Below the pieces are notes generated by a model. That model was not told the origin of the DNA and made no database searches. It saw only the letters and a list, made by a program, of their open reading frames with translations. A DNA stretch of 64,000 nt from Haberlea rhodopensis (taxonomy: Eukaryota > Streptophyta > Magnoliopsida > Lamiales > Gesneriaceae), in assembly GCA_907163345.1 (NCBI GenBank), contig CAJQUN010000957.1, positions 1 through 64,000 of the forward strand. Direction: 5' to 3'. Both the position numbers and the translations under genes were made by a program. The number at the start of each line of letters is the position of its first letter. Position 1 is the stretch's first letter. Of this stretch, positions 46,912-56,874 are shown one piece after another.

Positions 46912-47938
46912 AATGCTAACGCCAGCTTCTCTACCTCTGGGTATCTGAGCTCCGCTCCTCGTAGGGCATGACTGACATAATAAACCGGTTTCTGATCTGT
47001 TCCCTCTTGTTTTATCAACACGGAGCTTACTGTGTGTTTTGTGGCCAAGAGGTAAACCCACAAATTTTCTCCTGGGTCAGGCTTGACCAACATGGGTAAC
47101 TCAGGCAAATGCCTCTTCAAGTCCGTAAAGACCTTTTCACACTCTTCATTCCACTCAAATTTCTTGGCTTTCCTTAGCACTTGGAAGAAAGGATAACTCA
47201 TATGTGATGATCTGGATATGCCCTGACTTTTCTGGGTTGACCACAATTCCTCTGTCTGTCACCACGAAACCCAAAAACTTTCCACTCTTCACCCCGAACA
47301 CACATTTAGCGGGATTCAACTTCAGCTCGAACTTGTTTAGGGTGGCAAATGTTTCCTCCAAATCAAGTACAAGATCTGACATGTTCTTTGACTTTACCAA
47401 TATATCATCAACATATACCTCAATGTTCCTCCCTATCTGTCCTTCGAATACCTTATCCATTAACCTCTGGCACGTAGCCCCGATGTTTTTGAGGCCAAAA
47501 GGCATGACCATGTAGCAGTAGGTTCCATCTAAGGTAATGAAACTGACCTTGTCTTGATCCTCCTCAACCAAGGGAATCTGGTGATATCCTTGATATGCAT
47601 CCATAAAGCACAACAACTCATAGCCTGATGTGGAGTCCACGAGCTGATCAATTTGGGGCAATGGTAACAATCTTTGGGGCAAGCTTTGTTCAGGTCTCTG
47701 AAGTCGATGTACATCCTCCACTTTCTGGATGACTTCGGTACTAAGACCTCGTTATGAGGCGTTTGTACACCATCCAAATACTGATGACCGAAGCTGATTA
47801 CCACTTCCTCCTCGGCATCAATCGTCCTTCCTATTCTCAGAGTTTCTTTACTGCTTGCTGCTTTTCGGGCTCTATTGGAATCATCATCAGTGGCTCCTCC
47901 TAAGATCATGTTGATAACCCTCCCGAGTGGGGAGTTAC
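46912..47938 (-). pseudogene. Tat-like element F pol: protease end and RT
   Basis: From 47938 downward: the conserved VINMILGGATDDDS, then RT with WRMYIDFRDLNKACPKD, FMDAYQGYHQIPL, MVMPFGLKN and the active site YVDDILVKS (about 47400-47420), then the connection (FEWNEECEKVFTDLKRHL; VYYVSHALRGAELRYPEVEK). There is a frameshift near 47664 and a deletion of perhaps 100 bases near 47200, where the sequence jumps from VVNPEKS to the PFFQVLRKAKK region. RT copies element RNA into DNA; this copy is dead. It continues at 38128 after the G insertion. Confidence 0.88.
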
Positions 47939-48929
47939 TGGTCGCTTATTTATTTAACAATAAATTCAAATGTAGCGATTTTATATCACAAGTTTACGGT
48001 GTCAAGTTTTAGTATAATGATATGAAAGTAGGGATGTCGTATCCACATATACTAGTAGCAATTACCAAAGTTAATTAGCCTAACTATATTTAGCATACGA
48101 TGATTGAGTGAAACTTAATTAAAATAAACCCAAAAAATTAGCCAAACCAATCAAGCTAGCGATAAAAAGAGACAGAAATCAATATCGTATGGTCAACATC
48201 AATTATACTTTGGTCAAGACTTCAAGCTAGCCCATGTAATCCGCCACAATTCTCCTATTAGTTAAGACTTCAAATTTTACGTTCTAAGGTGATGAGTTTT
48301 CCTATGTTATATACTTTGGTCAAGCTATACTGAACATAATATTAAAATGTAACAAGTCAATGATCATGCAATCATTTAACATTCAATATTGCATATGCTC
48401 TATGAAAACTTCTAGCTTTCAATTTTGGTAAATCTACAGCTATCACACGTGTGCTAGATTTTACGTGGTCAGTTTCAATCTAAAACCCACGGTATGAATT
48501 ATCTTGTCAAATTATAATATCGTATGGTCAACATCAATTATAATTACTAACATCAATTCAAAGATAGCTAATCCTTGAAAAGCATTAAAAACATAATCAT
48601 ACTCAAAGAATTGTAGAAAAATCAATCAAGAACTCAAACTTCAATCATGGGTTCATACAAGGGATCCCCTAGTATTGATAATTAAATTAGCCAACTACCA
48701 TCATCAAATATGAATGAAAAACTTGTTTAACAACAAATCAAACATTCTAAATATGAAAATAAAAAACTAGAAATACTGAAGATGCTAGGCGTCGACTCCT
48801 TGCTTCGTTGCGTCGTCCCGTCTCCTCGATTCCAGCTTGCTCTTCAATGGCTTGAGGCTTGAATGGAGGTGGATGTTGTTTTCTAGGGTGAAAATCTGAG
48901 CCAAAGTCCCTTCAAGTCGTCCAAGTCAA

Positions 48930-48940
48930 TCCTTTTATAG
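48930..48940 (-). promoter_or_regulatory. TATA box of LTR K
   Basis: Element-sense CTATAAAAGGA about 80 bp downstream of the last GATC unit. So here the cluster precedes the TATA box, unlike in C, G and J. Confidence 0.55.
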
Positions 48941-49014
48941 TGGGGGGAAGAGTTTTCCCATTTTTGGACACAAAATATCCAACAAGGAAACAAAATCTTG
49001 ACTTTTTCGCATCT

Positions 49015-49221
49015 GGCGATAGATCGCGGTGAATTGCCGATCAATTGCCAAAACATTCTGGAATTATTTTTCAAAATCTGCATATCCACGATCAATCACG
49101 GTGAAATGGCGATCGATCACCAAAATCTTCTGGAATGTCGTGATCGATCATGGTGAAATGTCGATCGATCGCCAATTGATTAATCTCTGTGATCGATCGC
49201 GGTAATGCTGTCGATCGAACC
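49015..49221 (-). repeat. Decayed GATC octet of LTR K
   Basis: Eight recognisable units in four pairs. Only a few keep CGATCGATCG; others read CGATAGATCG, CGATCAATTG, CGATCAATCA, TGATCGATCA. Most changes are CpG to TpG or CpA. The first pair is still 21 bp apart. Confidence 0.8.
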
Positions 49222-49445
49222 TGGAGTTCAAATCCTTCAATCTTGAGATTTTGGCCCTTCTTTCAACGTATTTGCTCGGTTTTGTCCTTTTTCGACATTT
49301 TTAGCTCGTTTCCTCCACTTTTATACACTTGGACCTAGATTCCAGAAATCAATGAAAATATACCAGAAAGCGTAAAATCGTCCAGGAATCCATATAAAAA
49401 CACCTAAAATTCACAGCAAAATAAGTGTAGAGATCACACTTATCA

Positions 49446-50035
49446 ACTCCCTCAAACTTAGCTGATCATCCTCGAGCAAGCAATAAGATCAAAATGTATA
49501 GTTCACCCTTAATACTTTTAAAAGATCTAACTTTAGCAACTCAAATGTAAAGCTCGGAAATTCCACTAACACATCAACAAGAGTCAATCCAACAATCAAG
49601 AAGAAGTGTTTTCTCCTAAGCCAAGCAATACATCGCAAAATCGGAACGTGCTTGTATGATATTGTCAATCTTGAGTTTTATACATATCTTCAAGATCAAA
49701 TAATGCTAGTAAACTCAAAGTCAATATTACTATCAAACACCTCATAAGCCTAATTTTCAAGCACTTCTTCACTAATGTAATTATTCCCTAGACTTGGATC
49801 AAAATATCTTTTTAAGCTTATAATGCCAGGCCTTTGGCGTCGGTTTCAAAGAAACGGTAAGGAAATCAAAGAAGAAAGTATAATTTGTAAATTTCATCTT
49901 AAAACATCTTCAATTCCCTCCTTTTTTTCTTTTCTTAATATCTTGATGACCATGGGTTTTTTTAGATTTTACCGAACATGGCCAATGTAGGACCTCCACA
50001 TGGTTCATCATCACGTAACTATGCTATAATTTCAG
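49446..50035 (-). other. 3' untranslated region of element K, LTR-proximal part
   Basis: Begins with the purine tract next to the LTR (CTCCCTCAAACTTAG on the plus strand). It is AT-rich, with no frame of interest. It is cut at 50035 by copia element L and continues at 61962. Confidence 0.6.
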
Positions 50036-51170
50036 TGTTGGGAAAACATTTATAAGTTTTGGTGATCACAAATATCTACTGCTTGAATATCCACTGCATT
50101 GAAGTCTACTAATAGATAAAAGAATGACTAAATTATAAAGGTCCACCAGGTGAAAAGCCATCTACCTAGTGTAGAGCTATCTATCGGGTAAAATGATAAG
50201 AGGAGATCTACCGGATCCAAAGACCAAGATCTACCAGCAGACGTCTAAGGAGTTAATCGTTGACTTCAGTCCATCAGACTAATTAACTAATAACTATCCA
50301 GCAGATAATGAAGAGAACATCAGCTGACCATGTAACCAGCAGATGATGAAACGAACATCAGTTGACCGTGCAACCAGCAGATGATGAAACAAACATCAGC
50401 TGACCATGCAACCAGTAGATGATGAAATAAACATATGCTGATCGTGCAACCAGCGGATGATGAAATGAACAATCAGCTGACCATGCAACCAGCAAATGAT
50501 GAAATGAACAATCAGCTGGCCGTGCAACCAGCAGATGATGAAATGAACATCAGCTGACCGTGCAACCAGCAGATGATGGAATGAACATCAGTTGAACTTG
50601 CAACCAGCAGATATACAGCAAAGGAGAAGTCAGCAGACGTATAAAGCAACAAGACAAAAAGTACAACTCATTCTGACAAAAGTACAATAGAGCGCAGCAC
50701 CACTACGATATCAGTGCCACCATTAGCGTCAGAATGAAAGAGCCATTGATTAACAAAATTGGAAAGAAAACAAACATAATTTGGAATGAATAAATACGTC
50801 GAAGTAAAGAAGTTGCTGATCAATCCGAGAAAATTAAAACAACACAAATCAACTTCATTTATTCAACAAAACCTTAAACGCTCCACTAAGATATTCTGAA
50901 GTTTTGCAAGAGCAGGAAAGAAGCCTTATTGTGATATTGAAGATCAAAGCCTACTGAGTCTGCTGCTCGAAGAACACTCAAAGCATAACAGATTTATATT
51001 TTGTGTGAGTGTTGAAAAACACATTGTATTCAACTTAGAGAGTTGTATTGCTAGGAGTTTAGGCCAAGTTGTGCGAGTGCCTAAGAAGGTTGTATACTGT
51101 AAAGTGTAAACCAAAGTCTTCTAGTGTAACATTCCTGCAAAGGAAGAAGGGGAGACGTAGAAGCGTTGTG
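50036..51170 (+). mobile_element. 5' LTR of L, truncated
   Basis: TGTTGGGAAAACATTT onward, matching the 3' LTR up to AGCGTTGTG at 51170. The last 260 or so LTR bases, the PBS and the leader are then absent. Near 50787 it also lacks about 80 bp that in the 3' LTR hold the TATA box. Confidence 0.85.
50300..50610 (+). repeat. 38-39 bp tandem array in L 5' LTR (eight units)
   Basis: Eight units of the type CCAGCAGATGATGAAATGAA followed by CATCAGCTGACCGTGCAA. The 3' LTR (about 60865-61040) has only four units. Confidence 0.9.
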
Positions 51171-51189
51171 TCATTCAACAAGATTACAA

Positions 51190-52290
51190 TGTTCAAGAAA
51201 GATGAATATGATGACTAGAGAATAAGGATGCAAGCACATCTGAGTGCTCAAGATGATGATATGTGGTTTGTCATACCAATGAAGATCATGAAGGTCGACA
51301 TAGCAACTGCCATTACCTGTGGTGAACCTTAGATGGTTGAAAGGGACAGAGCATCTTGGACCAACGAGGAAAAGAAAAAGGCAAATCTGGACAATGTAGC
51401 TAAAGGCATCTTGTTCAAAACATTGGACAAGAATATGTTAATAAAATCAAGATGTGTCCCATCGCTAAATATATCTGGGAAAAGATTGCACAGTTGTGTG
51501 AAGAAAGTGATCAAACCAAAAAAAATAAACTCATTGTCGCTCTACAGAAATTTGAGAACATCAAAATGATGTCCGGAGAAAATCTCAGCGAATATGATGA
51601 AAGAGTAACTGGAATCATCAATGGACTCAATAGTCTAGGCAAGGACCTATCAAATAGATAAGTCGCTATAAAGGTCATGAGGGGTCTTCCAAGAGAATGG
51701 GATGTGAAAACCATTGCCATGAGAGAATCCAAATGTTTAAACAAGATAGATCTCCATGATCTATTTGCTGACTTAAAGGCATATGAGTTTGAGCTAGGCA
51801 TTCGGGTTGAAGATGAACCTAGCATCAGTCAACCAACTAAAGCCCTTGCTGCATCAGAAACCCTGTCCACCACAACAGAGATGACTCCCGAACAAATGTG
51901 CAATGATGCAATGGCGCTTTTTGTCAAAAAGTTTGGCAAATTCTTGAAGAAAAATCAGAAGATTTACCAGTCCTATCCAAGGAAGCAGAATTTCAAAAAC
52001 AGGTCAGAAGAGGATGATTGTGTCTGCTTCAACTGCCTCAAACTAGGATGCTTTATTGCTGACTGTCCTAAGCCAAAGAAGGATGATCAAAAGAGAGGAT
52101 CCAAGGACTACAAGAAGTCCAAGGAAAAGAGAAGATCATCCAGAAGAGACAAGGAAAACAAGAGCAAATGGGCTGATTCAGAATCAGAAACCAGAGGAAT
52201 CTTCAAGCTCGTCCAGAATCTTCAAGCTCGTCCAGTGAGAATGAATATGAAGAAGTCCACTGTCTCATGGCCAATGATGACAGTGAGGTA
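51190..52290 (+). pseudogene. Gag of copia element L
   Basis: Starts inside gag (MFKKDEYDD, about 51192) because the true start is deleted. Recognisable copia Gag segments are MQAHLSAQDDDMW, KKKANLDNVAKGILFKTLDK, MRGLPREWDVKTIAMRESK and HDLFADLKAYEFELG. The zinc knuckle at 52023-52066 reads CFNCLKLGCFIADC: its His is replaced by Cys. A stop lies at about 51330 and 51659, with frameshifts between. Gag packages RNA; this copy is not functional. Confidence 0.88.
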
Positions 52291-52346
52291 ACTGATTCTA
52301 ATCTTTCTGAATTTCACATAATGAACTCGCTTACGCATTTCAGGAT

Positions 52347-53110
52347 ATGATCAATGAGTATCAAATGTTGTATGAGTCCTTTAAGAAGTATAAGACTGGA
52401 CAATCAAACCCAAACGAACAGCAGGATAGTAAACTTGATTGTGAACAATCAAGGGAGCTGGAATGCTTAATGGAGAAAGTAAGTCTGCTCGAGAAAAAAA
52501 GGGACGAAGCTAAGTGTGCACACCAGAAACTCATCAAGTTGGTTCGCACATGGAACACCTCAACTACCAGAAAAGATGAAATGCTTGAGTCGATAAGGCT
52601 TGCTGGTGATCTTGTCGGTATAGGCTATATCAACAATGACAGTAACTCATCTGGTATTAAAACTCAGTTGTGTCTACAGAAGAACAAGGTTCAAACAATG
52701 AACTTTGTTAGATCCAGCATAGTATATAAACCAAATGAATTGGTTAAGGAACCTGTTAAGCCAACATTCATTAAGGAGCGGGCATCACACAAAGGTATTG
52801 GTTACATTGAGCCAATAGAGAAAGCTAGACCTGTGCAAAAGTTCAGAATGGACATAAACCTACTGGTCAAGCAACACGAGAGGTGAAACCCAACTAGTAT
52901 TATAATTGTATGCCTGTCCAGAAGAGATATATGCTTCCCAACAGGAACCAAAAACCAAAACAACATGCATATACTCACTATCACACGCAACACCCTAGAA
53001 CACCATCACCATTTACTGCACACACATTTCAGGACACAGAAAGACCCAAACGTTTCAGGGTTATCCAAGTGTGGGTCCCGAAAGGACTAATCATGTCTGG
53101 ATCCAAGTAG
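52347..53110 (+). pseudogene. Gag-protease spacer of L with coiled coil
   Basis: MINEYQMLYESFKKYKTGQ through LMEKVSLLEKKRDEAKCAHQ is a likely coiled coil. It is followed by a basic region typical of SIRE-like polyproteins between the zinc knuckle and the protease (GIGYI, KPTFIKE). It is open for 179 codons, then broken at 52884-52886. It has no enzymatic motif. Confidence 0.7.
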
Positions 53111-53149
53111 GAATGGTACCAATAAATTCATCATGTTAATTGCAGAGAT

Positions 53150-54150
53150 TTAGAATCCAGCAAGTTTGGAGCTCGGAGTGGTTTCTGGACAGTGGATGTT
53201 CTAGACACATGACAGGAGATGCTTGTCTGTTGTCCGAATTGGTAGACACCACCGACCAAGAATAACTTTTGGTGACAATGCTAAAGGTAGAACTGTGGGT
53301 AAGTGTAAGATTATATACTGTAACATTGTTATTAAAGATATACTGTTAGTTAAAACTTTATGCTATAATTTGATCAGCATTAGTCAACTTTGTGACAATG
53401 GTCACTCAGTAGAATTCAACCAGTACACGTGCACAATTAGATCTGCCGATGGTAGAATAGTGCTTGTAGGTAGAAGGCATGACAACACTTATAAAATTGA
53501 CTGGAACTTTGATCAGCCTGCCTCACCTATTTGCTTTGCTACCTTGAATAGTTCCAAAAACTGGCTTTGGCACAAGCGGTTGAGTCACTTAAATTTTAAA
53601 ACAATAGCCAGTCTGCGTAAGCTTGATTTAGTTGATGGACTGCCCCATATAGAGTTCTCAAAAGATAAGATATGTTCAGCATGCCAGCTTGGTAAGCAAA
53701 TCATATCTACCTTTAAGAACAAAGGGAGTAAATCTTCTTCTCGGCGCCTAGAGTTGCTGCACATGAATCATTTCGGTCCTATACCAGTAACAAGTCTAGG
53801 GGGAATGAAGTATACCCTGGTGTTAATAGATCGATTACTCTCATTTTAAGTGGGTCTTGTTTCTAAGTGGCAACGATCAGGCTACTCCAAAGCTGATCAA
53901 ATTACTGAAAAGACTACAAAATGAGAAATCGTGTGGGATAGATAGAATTCATAGTGATAAAGGTATTGAGTTTACCAATCAAACACTCGAATGATATCTA
54001 AATGACCGTATTAAACATGAATACTCTGCTGCTAGACCCCACAGCAAATTGGAGTTGCTGAGCGTAGGAACCGCACTTTGAAAGAGGTTGCACAAACTAT
54101 GCTTGCAGAATCAGAAATCTCGCAGAGATTTTCGGTAGAAGCAGTTAATA
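53150..54150 (+). pseudogene. Protease and integrase of L
   Basis: Protease site WFLDSGCSRHMTG at about 53179-53215. Then the pre-integrase zinc finger: WLWHKRLSHLN (His pair) and ICSACQLGK (Cys pair) at 53565-53695. The core begins LLHMNHFGPIPVTSLGG, where relatives have Asp at the Asn position, so the first catalytic residue is lost. The second Asp (RIHSDKGIEFTN) is kept at about 53950. The Glu region (VAERRN) is reached only after a frameshift near 54045. A stop lies at 53847-53849. Confidence 0.85.
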
Positions 54151-54176
54151 CAGCTTGTTATACGTAGAATAGATCG

Positions 54177-55500
54177 ATGATTAATAAGCGAGCAAATAAA
54201 ACACCTTATGAGATCTGGAATGGCAGTAAGCCAAATATTTCTTATTTCCATATGTTCGGTTGCAAATGTTTTATTCACAACAATGGAAAGACTCATATCA
54301 TCGCTTTTGATGCTAAATTTGATGCCGGAATATTTCTTGGCTACTCTGTTGTTAGTAAGGCATTCAGAGTATTTAACAATATAACACTTTCTGTAGAAGA
54401 ATCTATTCATGTAAAATTTGATGAATCTACTGAATGTACTATATCTGAACTACAAATCAATAATTTGAGTAATCGTTTGGAAAACACTCATATTGATGAT
54501 AATTTTGATGATGAGTTGGATTGCAGAAGTAGGGTCGACTGCAATTAGTCTCAGAAACACAAGCAGAGGTACCTACTGGTCCACAAGCACTGAATCCTGC
54601 TGACAAGGACACTACTATGCACACTCCTGCTGCAGTAGATAGAGCAAACGTCAATGATGAATCAATTAAATCTACTGAGCTACCAACTCACATTCACACC
54701 AACGAAGAAACAAATCCTCTTGGACCTCCACTCCGGTGGAAGAAGGATCATCCACCCGGGCAGGTCATAGGCAACCCTGCTGCTCCTCTACGCACTAGAG
54801 GACAGATGATTAATGAATTTCTTCATGCTGCATTCATCTACCATATAGAACCTAAGAAGATAGATGACGCTATATTAGACCCAAGCTGGGTAGAAGCTAT
54901 GCAAGAAGAACTTAATCAATATGAGAGAAACAAAGTATGGCACTTAGTACCACGTCCACTACATCACACTGTTATAGGTACCAAATGGGTATTTAGAAAT
55001 AAATTGGACGAGAATGGTATTGTTATCAGGATAAAGCAAGACTAGTTGCACAGGGATACAGACAGTAAGAAGGCATCGATTTCGATGAAACTTTTGCCCC
55101 TGTAGCTCGATTAGAAGCCATTCGCATATTTCTTGCATTTGCTGCCTTTAAAGACTTTAAAGTCTATCAGATGGACGTTAAAAGTGATTTTCTTAAAGGC
55201 AAACTCCAGGAAGAAGTTTATGTTGAACAGCCTTCTGGATTTGAAAGCAGCAGCCTTCCTTTGTTTATAAACTGAACAAAGCTTTGTATGGTTTAAAACA
55301 AGCTCCCCGAGCATGGTATGAAACTTTGTCAAAATACTTGACTGAGCACGACTTTACCATTGGCACGGTGAACAAGACCCTTTTCAAATTCACAATGGGT
55401 GACCATACCCTACTGGTTCAGATTTATGTTGATGATATTATTTTTGGCAGTACCTTTGCGAAAGATTTTCCAAAATCATGCAGGATCAGTTTGAGATGAG
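54177..55500 (+). pseudogene. Integrase C-terminal region and reverse transcriptase of L
   Basis: The integrase tail (PYEIWNGSKPNISYFHMFGC; KFDAGIFLGYS) is followed by a linker and the copia RT: WVEAMQEELNQYERNKVW, GTKWVFRNK, FDETFAPVARLEAIR, VYQMDVKSDFLKG, LYGLKQAPRAWYE and active site YVDDIIFGS (55425-55451). Stops lie at 54546, 55044 and 55498, with a frameshift near 55255. The YVDD core and the upstream Asp are kept. Confidence 0.88.
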
Positions 55501-56353
55501 CATGATGGGAGAGTTATCATTTTTCTTTGGATTGCAAGTCAAGCAGTCCAGTGAGAGGATCCTCATAAATCAGTCAAAGTATACCAAATAGTTGTTAAAG
55601 AAATATGGAATGAGTACTAGTTCAGCAGCTGCCACTCCTATGAGTTCATTTGCTAAATTAGACTTGGATGAAGCAAGCATACCAGTCGAAGTAACGATGT
55701 ATCACAGTATTATCGGATCTTTACTGTATTTGACAGCCAGCAGACCTGACATCATGTTTGTTGTATGTATGTGTGCTCGTTTCCAATCCAATCAAGCATT
55801 TGCACTTTACTGCTACAAAAAGAATACTCAAGTATCTAAAAGACATTGAGAATGTTAGTCTCTGGTATCCAAAGGACTCAACGTTCAATTTACTTGGATA
55901 TTCTGATGTTGATTATGAAGGATGCAAGATTGATAGGAAAAGTACCAGTGTATATTGTCAATTCATAAGGGATAGATTGATTTCATGGGGTTGCAAGAAG
56001 CAGACATCCATCGCAACGTGTACTGCAGAGGCAGAATACCTTGCTGCTAAAAGTTGCTGTGCTCAACTGCTATGGATTCAACAGCAATTAAGAGATTATG
56101 GAATTGAGTCCACTGAGGCACCGATTTTTGTGATAATACATATGCCATAGCTATCACGTATAATCCAGTTCTTCATTCTCAGACCAAGCATATTGACATT
56201 CGTCATCACTTCATCCAAGATCACGTAATGAAAAAAGGAGATTCGGCCATATCCACCGAACAACAAGCAGCAGATATCTTCAAAAAACCTTTACTGGACG
56301 CAAAGTTTTCCTACTTTCGCAATATACTTGGCTTAATTGAAATAACCAAATGA
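55501..56353 (+). pseudogene. RNase H of L and end of pol
   Basis: SLLYLTASRPDIMFVVCMCA, then LLGYSDVDYEGCKIDRKSTS, ISWGCKKQTSIATCTAEAEY and LLWIQQQLRDYG are standard copia RNase H blocks. The final part (HSQTKHIDIRHH, ADIFKKPL) ends at a TGA at 56351-56353. Frameshifts lie near 55800 and 56130, and a stop near 55590. Confidence 0.87.
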
Positions 56354-56874
56354 TCCTACCTATTTAATTTTTCCTGTATGATGAATTCAGGGGGAACTAC
56401 ATTTTAGATATTGCATGAATTTAGGGGGAATCTTAAATTAGGGGAAACTTGTGTGTTTTTCGAAGGTCAACTGATGCTCAGCTGGTAAAACAATTGCCTG
56501 CCGCAGTAGATGCTACTTTACTAGTAGACTCTACATACCAGTGGACATTATCTTATATGATGTGCTAATAATAACCTCCGTTACTTAGCAACCAATTGGA
56601 ACATCGGAATTCAAATTTAATTCTGTATTAATGATGAATTATTTCGGTCCCGCTCACATCGTGTCCGTTTTTATTTTATTTCAATTTTTCATTGGTTAGA
56701 TGAACGCCACGTGTCCGCTCATCTATAGTACGACGTTACATCTACCCTCTCTTTAATCGTCATTACAATTTTTACTTCTCACTTTTACCATTTCAAAATT
56801 TATCGTGCTAACATTTTTTTCCGAAGCATTTTCTTTCACAGTTTATCAGCTTCTCCATATTTCTCACATCATAA
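56354..56874 (+). other. Spacer between pol and env-like ORF of L
   Basis: AT-rich, no frames with motifs. A GGGGGAA-type purine run at 56390-56450 (CAGGGGGAACTAC, TTAGGGGGAATC) resembles an internal polypurine tract. The CTTTCACTT-rich stretch before 56875 could be a leader. Confidence 0.5.

Larger units (their letters stand above)
47939..49445 (-). mobile_element. 3' LTR of gypsy element K
   Basis: About 1.5 kb from TGGTCGC (inferred end, where F coding similarity stops) to CACTTATCA at 49445 (TGATAAGTGTGATC in element sense), next to a purine tract AAGTTTGAGGGAGT. That layout is common in plant Tat/Athila-type elements. It contains a decayed GATC octet and a TATA box near 48930. The target duplication would be GTTAC, but the partner is outside the window. 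The left boundary is the less certain one. Confidence 0.7.
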
